Shown here one piece after another: positions 44,644 through 53,787 of a stretch of 64,000 nucleotides of DNA. The DNA comes from Myxococcales bacterium. GTDB lineage: Bacteria > Myxococcota_A > Polyangia > Nannocystales > Nannocystaceae. Location of the stretch: assembly GCA_020633335.1 (NCBI GenBank), contig JACKDU010000010.1, positions 361,690-425,689 of the forward strand, given 5' to 3'. A program made the position numbers and the translations under genes. Each line of letters begins with the position of its first letter. The stretch's first letter is position 1. The notes under the pieces are model-generated. The model did no database searches. It was not told the origin of the DNA and saw only the letters and a program-made list of their open reading frames with translations.

Positions 44644-45782
44644 GGCGGATCGGGGGGCGCGGCCGGGGTCCCGGCGCTCGCGCCCTCGGCCGGCGCACCC
44701 TCGGCCGGCGCGTCCTCGGCCGGCGCGGCCGGCGGTGTCGCGTCGTCAGCGCTGCCCGCCTCCTCGCCGGCGAGGAGCTCCGGCGGCGCGCCCGGGCGGG
44801 TCTCGAGGGGATCACGGCCGATCTCGTCGAGCGCCCACTGGAGCACCTCCTTGACCGCCGGATCGGGCTCGATCCCGAGGCGCTCGCTCAGCGCCTCCTT
44901 GTAGCCCGCGAGGCGCTGGATCCCCATGGTCTCGGCGATCGACGCCCTGACCTTTGGGTCAGGCTCGTACTTGAGCGCGTAGAGGAGCGCCATCGCGGTC
45001 CCGTTGTCGGCGGCCGGCGTGAGGGCGACCGCGCAGCCGGCCCGCTCCTCGGGCGCCTTGATGAAGGCGCCCTCCTGACGGAGCGTGAGCCCGTCGATCA
45101 GGCCCTTGCGGCGGATCTCGTAGGCGACGTAGGCCTCCTTCGCCCCGTCGACGTCGCCGGCCTTGATCCGGAGCTCGCCGAGGAGGAGCCAGGCCGCGAG
45201 GTCGTCCATGTCGTCGGCGACGACGCGATCCTGGAGCTCGGCCGCCTCCTTGAAGGCGCCCTCGGCCCCGAGGGCGAGCGCGAGCACCCGCACCGGCTCG
45301 ATCTCCTTGGGGACCAGGCCGCTCGCCTGGCGGTAGAAGGCGATCGCCGCCCGCCGATCGCCGGCGAGCTCGTGGAGCGAGCCGAGGAGGAGGCTGGCGT
45401 TCGCCCGGAGGTGGGGATCGCGGGCCTTGTCGGCGATCTCGCGGAGCTGCGGCCCGAGCTCGTTGACCGCGCCCTTCACCGCCAGCGCGTTCTGGGTGTC
45501 GAGCTCGGCGGTCCGCGCCTTGGCGGCGTTGTAGCGCTCGGCGAGCGCCTCATCCGAGAGCTCGGCGGCCGCCTGGGCGGGCGCGCCCGCCCCCTGGCGC
45601 GGCGGCGGCTGGCTGGTCGCCGGCTCCCCGCAGGCCGCGAGCGTCAGGGCGATCACCGCCGAAAGCGCCGCCGTGACCGCCGTCTGCGGCCTCTTCTCGG
45701 TCCCGAGCACGGGCCAACGTTGCCACACTTTGCTCCACACGTCACAGCCTGGCTGCGCCTTCGGGCGGGTCGTCGCGGTCAT
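44640..45782 (-). CDS. TPR-like lipoprotein, first gene of the Gld-type operon
   Basis: 380 residues from the ATG at 45782; a GTG further in (about residue 25) would give a shorter, more typical signal. The hydrophobic VTAALSAVIALTLAAC stretch has a lipobox. The mature protein is helical with TPR-like repeats (LLLGSLHELAGDRRAAIAFY; WLLLGELRIKAGDVDGAKEAY) and HEAT-like helices (DPKVRASIAETMGIQRLAGY). The C-terminal 50 residues are an Ala/Pro/Glu-rich repeat. Coupled to the ATPase gene by a 4-base overlap, so it is likely part of the transporter machine, perhaps at the outer membrane. Confidence 0.75.
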
Positions 45783-45895
45783 GCGGGGTCGGACAGCGGC
45801 GGGCGCGGCGGGTTCCCTCGTGGATACGGGCCCAAGCGCCCGCAGACGCCGACGCGCGCCGGCGGCGCGTGATCGTCGAGGCGCGGACGAGGCCG

Positions 45896-47419
45896 CTAGC
45901 CGAGGCGCAGGCGAGGCCAGCGCGGGTGCTCGGGAGCCGCCGCGAGCGCGCGCCCGGCGAGTCCCGCGATGTCCATCGCCACCGCGCCGGGCCCCTCCGC
46001 GAGCTCGCCGGCGATCCCATGGAGGTGGACGCCCGCGCAGGCGGCCTCCCACGGCCCCAGGCCGCGGGCGAGGAGGGCCGCGAGGAAGCCCGTGAGGCAG
46101 TCGCCGCTGCCGGCGGTGGCGAGGCCCGGGCCGCCGCTGACGGCGATCGCCAGGCGCTCGCCGTCGTCGATCAACGTCCCCTCCCCCTTGAGCACCGCGA
46201 TCGCCCCAGTCGCCGTCGCCAGGGCCCGCGCGACCGCCCGCCGATCGGCCTGGATCGCCCGGCTGCCGCCGCCCTCGCCGCGGAGGCGGAGGAGGAGCGC
46301 TGCGGCCTCGCCGGGATGCGGCGTGATGATCCGCGGCCCGGCTGGCGCGTCCGCCAGCGCCGGGATCTCGGCGAGCGCCGACGCGTCCCAGACCGCCGGC
46401 CGCGGATCGCCGCGCCAGAGGGTCTCGAGGTCCTGGCGATCGCTCGCGCGGGTGAGCCCAGGACCGACGATCAGGACGTTGGCGGCCGGCGCCGGCGAGG
46501 TCCCGGGCTCGCGCACCTGCGACATCAGCTCGGGCCGCTGACCGACGATCGCCGCGTCGATCCCGGGATCGCCGACCACCAAGGTGACCAGGCCAGCGCC
46601 CGCGCGGAGGGCCGAGGCGCCGGCGAGGACGGCCGCGCCGACGGTCCCGGGCGAGCCGCCGAGGACCGCGACATGACCGCGCTCGCCCTTGTGCGCGCCG
46701 GGGCGCAGGCCGTCGACGAGGCGCCGCACCTGCCACGGGCTGACGAGGCGCGCCGCCTCGCGCTCGGGATCCGCCGGGGCGTCGACGAGGCCGATCTCGG
46801 CGACCACGACCTCGCCGCTCTGGGCCCGCCCGGGGGTGATGTGGAGGCCGGGCTTGGAGCGACCCATGGTGACCGTGAGGGCGACCCTGGCGGCGATCCC
46901 CGGGACCGCGCCCGAGTCGGGATCGACCCCGCTCGGGATGTCAATCGCCACCCGCGGACCGGGGGCGGCGTCGAGCCACGCGAGCGCCTCGGCGATCGAT
47001 CCCCGCGGCGCCCCGCGGGCGCCGGTGCCGAGGAGCGCGTCGACGACCACCATCGACGCCGTCGCAGGCGCGCTCGGGAGGCCCTGGACGACCTCGACGC
47101 CCATCGCCCGCGCCAGCCGGACCTGCTCGGCGACGACATCGTTGTGCCGCTCCGTGCAGAGGTGGACCCGCGCCGGCACGCCCCAGCCGCGGAGCTGGCG
47201 GGCGGCCGCGAGGCCGTCGCCGCCGTTGTTCCCGGGGCCGCAGAGGACGACGATCTCGCGGCCGGCGGCGAAGCGCTCGCGGATCTCGTGGGCGACCGCG
47301 AGGGCGGCCCGCTCCATCAAGAGGAGCGACGGGATCCCGAGCTCGTCCATCGTGTAGCGGTCGCCGCGGGCGCTGGCGGCTGCGCTGACCAGGGTTGCGA
47401 GGTCGTCGGCGCTTCGCAT
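45896..47419 (-). CDS. nnr: Bifunctional NAD(P)HX epimerase/dehydratase
   Basis: 507 residues, the usual length of the fused enzyme. The N-terminal NnrE part contains VVLCGPGNNGGDGLAAARQL, and MVVVDALLGTGARGAP; the C-terminal NnrD part has GHVAVLGGSPGTVGAAVL, PHPGEAAALL, KGEGTLID and SGDCLTGFLAALLARG. It repairs hydrated NADH and NADPH: the epimerase interconverts S and R forms and the dehydratase restores NAD(P)H with ADP. It is separated from the Gld-type operon by 113 bases and from glmM by 74 bases. Confidence 0.95.
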   Translation of the reverse strand: MRSADDLATLVSAAASARGDRYTMDELGIPSLLLMERAALAVAHEIRERFAAGREIVVLCGPGNNGGDGLAAARQLRGWGVPARVHLCTERHNDVVAEQVRLARAMGVEVVQGLPSAPATASMVVVDALLGTGARGAPRGSIAEALAWLDAAPGPRVAIDIPSGVDPDSGAVPGIAARVALTVTMGRSKPGLHITPGRAQSGEVVVAEIGLVDAPADPEREAARLVSPWQVRRLVDGLRPGAHKGERGHVAVLGGSPGTVGAAVLAGASALRAGAGLVTLVVGDPGIDAAIVGQRPELMSQVREPGTSPAPAANVLIVGPGLTRASDRQDLETLWRGDPRPAVWDASALAEIPALADAPAGPRIITPHPGEAAALLLRLRGEGGGSRAIQADRRAVARALATATGAIAVLKGEGTLIDDGERLAIAVSGGPGLATAGSGDCLTGFLAALLARGLGPWEAACAGVHLHGIAGELAEGPGAVAMDIAGLAGRALAAAPEHPRWPRLRLG

Positions 47420-47493
47420 CGCCCGGCACTCTACCAGCGTCGCGCGCCGGCGGCCGCGGCTCGTCCGCGCACAAATCCGAGGCGCTCGCTGGC

Positions 47494-48858
47494 TCAGGCC
47501 GGCGGAGCCGCGCCGAGCTCGGCGCTCGCGGCCTCGCCGATCCGCCCCGCGAAGTCCTCGAGGCGATCGGCGTCAGGCCCCTCGAGCATCACCCGGAGCT
47601 TCGCCTCGGTCCCCGAGTAGCGGATCACCACCCGCCCCTCGTCGCCGAGCTCGAGCTCGATCCCGCGGACCACCGCCCGGAGCTGCGGGAGCTCGTCGAG
47701 CGGGATCTTGCGGGCGACGCTGATCGCCCGCGCGACCTGCGGGAAGCGGACCATCGCCGCCGCCAAATCGCCGAGCCCCTTGCCGCTCCGGAGCATCACC
47801 GAGAGCACCTGGAGGGCCGCGAGGACGCCGTCGCCGGTGGTCCCGTGGTCGAGGAAGATCACGTGCCCCGACTGCTCACCGCCGAGCGCGTAGCCCCCCT
47901 GGACCATCGCCTCGACGACGTAGCGATCGCCGACCGGGGTCCGCAGCACGCGGATCCGATCGCGGGCGAGGCAGCGCTCGAGGCCCATGTTGGACATGAT
48001 CGTAGCGACCACCGTCCCGCCCCGCAGCGCCCCGCGGGCCGCGAGATCGCGGGCGCAGATCGCCAGGATCGCGTCGCCGTCGATCACCACGCCGTCGGCG
48101 TCACAGAACACCACCCGATCGGCGTCGCCGTCGACCGCGATCCCGAGATCGGCCCCGTGCTCGCGGACCGCCGCCCGCATCGCCTCGGGATGAACCGCGC
48201 CGAGGCCGGCGTTGATGTTGGTGCCGTCGGGGCGGACGCCGATCGCGATCACCTCGGCCCCGAGCTCGCCGAGGACCGCGGGCGCGACCCGGTAGGCGGC
48301 CCCGTGGGCGCAGTCGACGACGATCTTGAGGCCGTCGAGGCGGAGCTCGCTCGGGAAGGCCTCCTTGAGGTGGGTGATGTAGCGGCCGGTCGCGTCGTCG
48401 ATCCGCACCGCCTTGCCGATCTCGCCGCCGCGGGCGACCCGGCCGTCGAGCACCCCCGGCGCCATCAGCCCCTCGAGCTCGAGCTCGACCTCGTCGGGGA
48501 GCTTGAAGCCGTCGGCCGCGAAGAGCTTGATCCCGTTGTCCTCAAAGGGGTTGTGGCTCGCTGAGATCACGACGCCGGCGTCAGCCCGCATCGACCGGGT
48601 GATGTAGGCGATCCCCGGCGTCGGCAGCGGGCCGACGAGCATCACCCCCGCCCCCATCGCGCAGACGCCGGCCGCCAGCGCGGTCTCGAACATGTAGCCG
48701 CTGAGGCGGGTGTCCTTGCCGATCACGACCCGCCCGTGGCGGCCGAAGTGGGCGGCGACCGCCATCCCGAGGCGGAGGGCGACGTCCGGGGTCATCGGGT
48801 AGACGTTCGCCGGGCCGCGGATCCCGTCGGTGCCGAAGAATTGCCGCTGCGGGGGCAT
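47494..48858 (-). CDS. glmM: Phosphoglucosamine mutase
   Basis: 454 residues. FFGTDGIRGPAN at the start, the phosphoserine site ISASHNPFEDNGIK, the metal loop DGDADRVVF, the sugar loop GGEQSGHVIF and the phosphate-binding RYSGTEAKLRVMLEG are all intact. It converts glucosamine-6-phosphate to glucosamine-1-phosphate for peptidoglycan and LPS. The preceding genes encode CdaR and CdaA; in Firmicutes GlmM binds and inhibits CdaA, so conservation of this order suggests a similar link between cell-wall precursor supply and cyclic di-AMP. Confidence 0.96.
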   Translation of the reverse strand: MPPQRQFFGTDGIRGPANVYPMTPDVALRLGMAVAAHFGRHGRVVIGKDTRLSGYMFETALAAGVCAMGAGVMLVGPLPTPGIAYITRSMRADAGVVISASHNPFEDNGIKLFAADGFKLPDEVELELEGLMAPGVLDGRVARGGEIGKAVRIDDATGRYITHLKEAFPSELRLDGLKIVVDCAHGAAYRVAPAVLGELGAEVIAIGVRPDGTNINAGLGAVHPEAMRAAVREHGADLGIAVDGDADRVVFCDADGVVIDGDAILAICARDLAARGALRGGTVVATIMSNMGLERCLARDRIRVLRTPVGDRYVVEAMVQGGYALGGEQSGHVIFLDHGTTGDGVLAALQVLSVMLRSGKGLGDLAAAMVRFPQVARAISVARKIPLDELPQLRAVVRGIELELGDEGRVVIRYSGTEAKLRVMLEGPDADRLEDFAGRIGEAASAELGAAPPA

Positions 48859-48904
48859 GTCCCGGGGTTTTACCCCGCAGCCGCCCGCGAGGCCAGAAGC
48901 TCGC

Positions 48905-49879
48905 CTACTGCGGCACCGGCCGGACGACGAAGCGCTTGCTCTCGGGCTCGATCGCCAGGCGCGCCCGGACGTCGGCGTCGATCGCGTCGGTGAGCGAGAA
49001 GTCGACGTAGATCACCGACGCCGGCGGCTTCACCTCGTCGGCGTCGCCCATCCGCACGGCGGCGATCACGAGCTCGCGCTCGCGGGCCTCGTCGAGGTGG
49101 CGGAGCGACGGCAGCGGCCCGCGGATCGCAACGCTGTAGGTCGCCGGGATCCCGCTGAGGCGCTCGCTGTCGACGGGGAGCGGGACCTCGAGGCGGCGCT
49201 CGCCGACCTTCGGGCGGACGACCACCCGCACCGTCACCTCGGGCCGCTCGTCGGCCCCGAAGCCGGCGAACGCGACCCCCTCGCGCGGGAGGAGGACGCT
49301 CTTGCGGACCTCAAAGGACTCGGTGAGGCCGGTCCGCTCGATCGGCTCGGTGCGCAGCGACGAGACCTCCTGGAGCGCCCGCTTGCCGCCGCGGAGGCGG
49401 ATCCGTGGGGGATCGACGAGGGTGCTGACGAGCTCGTAGTCGGCGTGGACCTCGACCTGGACCTCGGGCTTGATCGGGAAGTCGCGCTCGACCACGTCGT
49501 CGAAGCGGAGGTCGACGCGGTCGTAGACGATGCTCCGGAAGAGCACGCCCTGGGGCATGACGATCGACGCCGGATCGACCTCGAGGGGGCCGGGCTCAGC
49601 CTCCTGCAGATCGAGCGTGGCGACCCCGAGATCGCTGGCGCTGAGCCGGTTGATCCGGGTCCAGGAGCCGTGGAGCTCGACCGTGACGGTCTCCGGGAGA
49701 TCGGAGAGGAGCACGCGATCCGGGTCCGCCATCACCCGCAGGGGGATGATGAATTCCCGGGTGACGTCGTCGCGGCTGACCATGAAGAAGACCACCGCCA
49801 GCACCAGCGCCGTCGCCTTGGTCCCCCAGTGGTCGAGGAGGACGCCGCTGAGCCAGCGCAGGGGTCCGAAGCGCGCCAC
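48905..49879 (-). CDS. cdaR: CdaR-like YbbR-domain protein
   Basis: 324 residues from a GTG that overlaps the cdaA stop by one base. One N-terminal membrane segment (GTKATALVLAVVFFMVS) anchors an extracytoplasmic region with YbbR repeats: FIIPLRVMADPDRVL, VTVELHGSWTRIN, and further DFPIKPEVQVEVHAD and VTVRVVVRPKVGERR. CdaR regulates the diadenylate cyclase CdaA from outside the membrane in Firmicutes. Position directly between cdaA and glmM makes the assignment reliable even though YbbR domains vary. Confidence 0.88.
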   Translation of the reverse strand: MARFGPLRWLSGVLLDHWGTKATALVLAVVFFMVSRDDVTREFIIPLRVMADPDRVLLSDLPETVTVELHGSWTRINRLSASDLGVATLDLQEAEPGPLEVDPASIVMPQGVLFRSIVYDRVDLRFDDVVERDFPIKPEVQVEVHADYELVSTLVDPPRIRLRGGKRALQEVSSLRTEPIERTGLTESFEVRKSVLLPREGVAFAGFGADERPEVTVRVVVRPKVGERRLEVPLPVDSERLSGIPATYSVAIRGPLPSLRHLDEARERELVIAAVRMGDADEVKPPASVIYVDFSLTDAIDADVRARLAIEPESKRFVVRPVPQ

Positions 49880-50808
49880 TACTTCGCCCCCTCGGCGCTC
49901 GGCCGCTCGAGATCGGCGCGGCTCTCGAGGAGCGGCGCGCGGCCGAGATCGGCGCGGCTCTCGATCATCGACCCGGCGCTGGCGTCGACCCGCGAGCGCC
50001 CGGCGATCCGGGTCTCGGCGGCCTCTTCAGCGGTCTCGAGGGGCGGCTGCTCGAGCCACTCGCCGATCCTCGCCTCGACCTCGGCGGCGGTGAGGCTCGG
50101 CGAGATCTCGCCGCGGTAGACCACCCGCATCTCGCCCCGCTCCTCGGAGACCACCAGGACCAGCGCGTCGGTCTCCTCGGAGACGCCGATCGCCCCGCGG
50201 TGGCGGGTGCCGAAGCGCGGGTCGAGATCATCGCTCTGGCTCAAGGGACAGATCACGCCGGCGCGCTCAATCTTGAGGTTGCGGATCAGCACCGCACCGT
50301 CGTGGGCGAGGTTGGTCGGGTGCGGGATCATCAGCGCGACCAGGGTGTCGGCGAGGAGCGACGCGTCGATCTCGCGGCCGCGGTTGGAGGCGACGTCGAG
50401 GACGTCGATCTCACCCTCGAGGATGATCAGCGCGCCGATCCGCGCGCGCTGGAGCCGCTCCATCGCCACCACGAGTTCGGAGACGGCGCTCCGGGCCTGC
50501 TGCCGCCGCCCCTGCGGCAGGAGCTGCTGGCCGATCCGCAGGAGGACCCGGCGGATCTCCTGATGGAAGACGACGATCAGGATGATGATGATGTACTCGA
50601 GGAGGTACTTGAGGAGGGCCGCGACGGCGACGAGATCGAGGGCGCGAGCGGCCGCCGAGACCGCCGCGAAGAAGGCGACCGCGAGCAACACCGGCACCGC
50701 GCGGGTCCCCCGGAGGAGGCGCAGCGAGGTGTAAAAGGCCGCGTAGAGGAGCCCGAAGTCGAGGGCGTCCCGCCAGGTGAACGCGGCGAAGAATTCACTC
50801 GGGGTCAC
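49879..50808 (-). CDS. cdaA: Diadenylate cyclase CdaA (c-di-AMP synthase)
   Basis: 309 residues from a GTG. The N-terminus has three hydrophobic segments (FGLLYAAFYTSLRLL; VPVLLAVAFFAAVSAAA; LLKYLLEYIIIILIVVF). The DAC domain follows with the two catalytic motifs: AHDGAVLIRN (DGA) and GTRHRGAIGVSEETDALVLVV (RHR). It joins two ATP into cyclic di-AMP. The C-terminal 50 residues, Glu/Arg-rich with SRADLGRAPLLESRADLERP, are an extra tail not found in typical CdaA. The start overlaps the folP stop by 4 bases. Confidence 0.96.
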   Translation of the reverse strand: MTPSEFFAAFTWRDALDFGLLYAAFYTSLRLLRGTRAVPVLLAVAFFAAVSAAARALDLVAVAALLKYLLEYIIIILIVVFHQEIRRVLLRIGQQLLPQGRRQQARSAVSELVVAMERLQRARIGALIILEGEIDVLDVASNRGREIDASLLADTLVALMIPHPTNLAHDGAVLIRNLKIERAGVICPLSQSDDLDPRFGTRHRGAIGVSEETDALVLVVSEERGEMRVVYRGEISPSLTAAEVEARIGEWLEQPPLETAEEAAETRIAGRSRVDASAGSMIESRADLGRAPLLESRADLERPSAEGAK

Positions 50809-51722
50809 GACCTCGCCGCCCCTCCCCCGTGCCGCGCGTGGGCCTCGCGGATCGCCGACGCGACCCGCAGGGCCTCGACCGTCGCCTGGACGTCATGGAC
50901 CCGGACGATCGACGCGCCGGCGTCGATCGCCACCAGGGCCGCGACCACGCTCGCCGCCTCGCGCCCCTCCACCGGTCGCCCGGTGATCGCCCCGAGGAAG
51001 GACTTCCGACTCGCGCCGATCAGCACCGGGCAGCCGGTCGCGGCCTCGAGCTCGCGCGACGCGGCGGTGAGGGCCGCGCTCTGGTCGGCGTCCTTGCCGA
51101 AGCCGACGCCGGGGTCGACGACGATCTGCGCGCGATCAACGCCGGCCGCGAGCGCCAGCTCGACCCGGGCGGCGAGCTCGAACGCGACCTCGTCAAAGAG
51201 CCGCGAGAACGCGATCACCTCCTGCATCGTCGCCGGCTCGCCGCGGAGATGCGAGATCACGAGGCCGGCGCCGCTCTCCGCCGCGACCGCGGCCATCTCG
51301 GGATCCGCGAGGCCGCTGACGTCGTTGATGATCGACGCGCCCGCGGCGATCGCCGCCCGGGCGACCGCCGCCCGTCGTGTGTCGACGCTGAGCGGCACGT
51401 CGACGCCGAGCTCACGGAGGCGAGCGATCACCGGGAGGACCCGCCGGGCCTCGTCCTCGGGGCTCACCGGCGCGGCGCCGGGTCGGGTCGACTCGCCGCC
51501 GAGATCGAGGATCGACGCCCCCTGCTCGCGGAGCCCGAGGGCCCGCCGGCAGGCGACCGAGAGGTTCGGCCCCTGCCCCTCCTCGGGCATCAAGTGGCCG
51601 CCGTCGAAGAACGAGTCGGGGGTCAGGTTGATGATCGCCATCACCCGCGGCACCCCGAGATCGACGACGCCGCTGGCGTGACGCCAGAGCCGAACGCCAC
51701 GCTCGCCCCCCCTCGGCTCCAT
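50805..51722 (-). CDS. folP: Dihydropteroate synthase
   Basis: 305 residues from the ATG at 51722; longer starts would add low-complexity sequence. Signature blocks: MAIINLTPDSFFDGG, ILDLGGESTRPGA, LSVDTRRAAV, IINDVSGLAD, VVDPGVGFGKD and GASRKSFLG. It condenses p-aminobenzoate with dihydropterin pyrophosphate in folate synthesis. First gene of folP-cdaA-cdaR-glmM; other folate genes are not adjacent. The folP-cdaA link recurs in several bacterial groups as far as I know. Confidence 0.96.
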   Translation of the reverse strand: MEPRGGERGVRLWRHASGVVDLGVPRVMAIINLTPDSFFDGGHLMPEEGQGPNLSVACRRALGLREQGASILDLGGESTRPGAAPVSPEDEARRVLPVIARLRELGVDVPLSVDTRRAAVARAAIAAGASIINDVSGLADPEMAAVAAESGAGLVISHLRGEPATMQEVIAFSRLFDEVAFELAARVELALAAGVDRAQIVVDPGVGFGKDADQSAALTAASRELEAATGCPVLIGASRKSFLGAITGRPVEGREAASVVAALVAIDAGASIVRVHDVQATVEALRVASAIREAHARHGGGAARS

Positions 51723-51813
51723 GCCGCCATCGTACCCTGGACGCGAGCGCGCGAACACGGCGGCCATCATCCGTGGTGAAGGTCGACCGGGCGCGGCCGC
51801 GATCCCGCGCCGC

Positions 51814-53199
51814 TCACGACTCGCGAGCGTCGCCCGGCCGGCCCCCGGAGCTCGGGGCGAACTGCTTGGCGTCGATCCCGTAGCGCCGGAGGAGCTTGTG
51901 GAGGTACTTGCGGTCCATGTCCGCTTCACGGGCAGCCCGCGAGATGTTGCCCTCTGCCCGCTGGAGGAGCCAGGCGAGGTAGGCCTCCTCGAAGAGCTCG
52001 ATGGCCCGCTCCTTCTGCTCGCGGAAGGTCAGGGTCGGATCGAAGGCGACCGGCGCCTCCTGGCTCGGCGAGCGCGCCCCGGGGGTGATCAGATCGATCA
52101 CCCCGTTGGGCGAGAGGTAGGCGCTGCGCTCGACGACGTTGCGGAGCTCGCGGACGTTGCCGGGCCAGTCGTAGCCGACGAGGCGGGCCATCGCCTCGGG
52201 ATCCGGGGCCCGCCACATCCCCGGCGGGAGCCGCCGCGAGAAGACCTCGATCAGCATCGGGATGTCCTCGCGGCGCTCGCGGAGCGGCGGGATCGTGCAG
52301 GCGACGACCGCCAGCATGAAGTAGAGATCCTCGCGGAACTCGCCGGCCTGGACCTGCTCCTGGAGGCCGCGCTGGGTCGCGGCGATCACCCGAACATCGA
52401 CCTCAAGCTCGTCGGCGCCGCCGACCCGACGGATCCGCCGGTTCTCGAGGGCCCGCAGCAGCTTCGGCTGAAGATCCGCCGGCAGCTCGGCGACGTCGTC
52501 GAGAAAGACCGTACCGCCGTTCGCCTGCTCGAAGGCGCCGATCCGCGGCGACTGGCCCGAGAAGGTGCCTGAATCGGCGCCGAAGAGCTCCGCCTCGAGC
52601 TGCGCCTGGGTCGACGCGCCGCAGTCGACGACGACGAAGGGGTGGTCGCGTCGCGGCGAGGCCTCGTGGATCGCCCGCGCGAGGAGGTCCTTGCCGGTGC
52701 CCGTCTCGCCCTCGAGGAGGATCGTCACGTCAGCGCCAGCGACCCGCTCGAGGACGCCGAAGACCTTGCGCATCGCCAAGCTGCGGCCGCGGACCGGCCC
52801 GAAGCTCTCGGCGGCGCTGGGCAGGAGCTCGACCCGCGAGTCTCGCGGCATGAAGCGGAGCTGGACGCGCCCGAGCGCGAGGACATCACCAGGACGGAGG
52901 AAACCGTCGGAGATCCGAGCGCCGCCGATGAACGTACCGTTGGTCGAGCCCTGATCGACGACCCGATAGGCGTCGCCCTCACGGCGCACCTCGGCGTGGA
53001 TCCGGCTCACGGACTCATCGGGCAAAACCACGCCGCACTGGCGGGATTTGCCGATCCGCATGAGGTCCTGGGTGACATCGAATTCGCGGCCCCGTAGCTC
53101 TCCTGAGAGCACGAGGAGTCGGTAGCCGGCGTGCCGCAGGAGCTCATCGTTGTCCTGCACAATGGTCGAATCGATCGTCGTCTCGATGTCCTGTGCCAC
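51814..53199 (-). CDS. FHA-domain enhancer-binding-type transcriptional regulator
   Basis: 461 residues from a GTG. Residues 28-115 are an FHA domain (RIGKSRQCGVVLPD, VSRIHAEV, STNGTFIGG). The AAA+ domain spans about 135-365: Walker A GETGTGKD, Walker B VFLDDV, and ELRNVVERSAYLSPNG near its end. The sigma-54 contact loop, normally GAFTGA, is GTFSGQ (211-216), so activation through sigma-54 is uncertain. The C-terminal Fis-type helix-turn-helix is seen as AEGNISRAAREADMDRKYLHKLL. Myxobacteria have many such FHA regulators; this one may have diverged from sigma-54 activation. Confidence 0.9.
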   Translation of the reverse strand: MAQDIETTIDSTIVQDNDELLRHAGYRLLVLSGELRGREFDVTQDLMRIGKSRQCGVVLPDESVSRIHAEVRREGDAYRVVDQGSTNGTFIGGARISDGFLRPGDVLALGRVQLRFMPRDSRVELLPSAAESFGPVRGRSLAMRKVFGVLERVAGADVTILLEGETGTGKDLLARAIHEASPRRDHPFVVVDCGASTQAQLEAELFGADSGTFSGQSPRIGAFEQANGGTVFLDDVAELPADLQPKLLRALENRRIRRVGGADELEVDVRVIAATQRGLQEQVQAGEFREDLYFMLAVVACTIPPLRERREDIPMLIEVFSRRLPPGMWRAPDPEAMARLVGYDWPGNVRELRNVVERSAYLSPNGVIDLITPGARSPSQEAPVAFDPTLTFREQKERAIELFEEAYLAWLLQRAEGNISRAAREADMDRKYLHKLLRRYGIDAKQFAPSSGGRPGDARES

Positions 53200-53270
53200 G
53201 GCGCAACGCTACCAGTTGCCGGCCGGGCGCGTCAGTACCTTCCGCCAGCCGCGCTCGCCGCACTTCGGGC

Positions 53271-53306
53271 AAAAAAGAGAGGGACGGCCGACTCCGGCCG
53301 TCCCTC
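53271..53306 (-). terminator. Strong rho-independent terminator of the 57-residue gene
   Basis: On the minus strand the stem gagggacggccg, loop gagt, stem cggccgtccctc, followed by tctttttt. The plus-strand arms are at 53279-53290 and 53295-53306, and the A run at 53271-53276. It starts 19 bases after the stop codon of the small gene and is the best terminator in the window. Confidence 0.92.
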
Positions 53307-53324
53307 CCCCGCGCGAGCGCCCGC

Positions 53325-53498
53325 TCAAATGTAGAAATCGACGATGGCGACCCCGCGCTCGGTCTTGGGCTCCTCGCGACGGCGGCGGCCGATCTCCTCG
53401 TCTGCGTGCGGCGCGACGAGGGGCAGCTCCAGCACCGGCTGGGGAGCGGTCGGCTGGCGGCTGATTCTGGGGCGCTTTTCCGGGTGTGGACGTCGCAT
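53325..53498 (-). CDS. Small protein of unknown function with own promoter and terminator
   Basis: 57 residues from the ATG at 53498. The sequence is basic at the N-terminus (MRRPHPEKRPRISRQP), has a hydrophobic middle (VLELPLVAPHAD) and ends EERGVAIVDFYI-like with a hydrophobic tail after several Arg and Glu. No signal peptide or membrane span. Supporting reality: a ribosome site (gggtaggtg) ahead, a candidate promoter about 35 bases further up, and a strong terminator right after. No family recognised. A leader peptide or small regulator are possibilities, but nothing in the sequence decides. Confidence 0.7.
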   Translation of the reverse strand: MRRPHPEKRPRISRQPTAPQPVLELPLVAPHADEEIGRRRREEPKTERGVAIVDFYI

Positions 53499-53534
53499 CG
53501 AGCACCTACCCTTCGCTGCGGGGGGTTGTGGCCA

Positions 53535-53563
53535 AGGATAGAGCGTTGCAAAGCTCACACCAA
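53535..53563 (-). promoter_or_regulatory. Candidate promoter of the 57-residue gene
   Basis: On the minus strand ttggtg (-35), a 17-base spacer and tatcct (-10). It lies in an AT-richer patch and would give a leader of roughly 30 bases. It matches the sigma-70 consensus moderately (3 of 6 and 4 of 6). Confidence 0.4.
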
Positions 53564-53573
53564 GTTGCCGGCA

Positions 53574-53693
53574 TGTCGAACCATGGGGCTTGATCAGGAC
53601 TCAGCCAGCGTGTATCCACACGACCTGTCGTTCCTGTCATAGCTGGACCTGACACCGATGTCATGGGTCCAGCCGCTGTTCTGTGGTTCGACA
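53574..53693. repeat. Nested inverted repeats upstream of the small gene
   Basis: The outer pair is tgtcgaacca (53574-53583) and tggttcgaca (53684-53693), ten bases perfect and 100 bases apart. Inside is a hairpin at 53642-53673: gctggacc, tgaca, loop ccga, tgtca, two unpaired bases, ggtccagc. The interval is clearly less GC-rich than the flanks and has no convincing protein. It could be a regulatory region or a small RNA. Confidence 0.5.
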
Positions 53694-53787
53694 CGACTAG
53701 ATCAGGGTAACCCGGCTCACGCTTGTGGCAAGCGTCAGGATCGCCCCTGTCGCAGTGGTCGCGCGGCCTACACCAGCGCCCAAACGC

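Noticed and set aside
53684..53700. tRNA T-loop-like ggttcga
   Set aside because: No acceptor or anticodon stem can be drawn around it; it is one arm of an inverted repeat.
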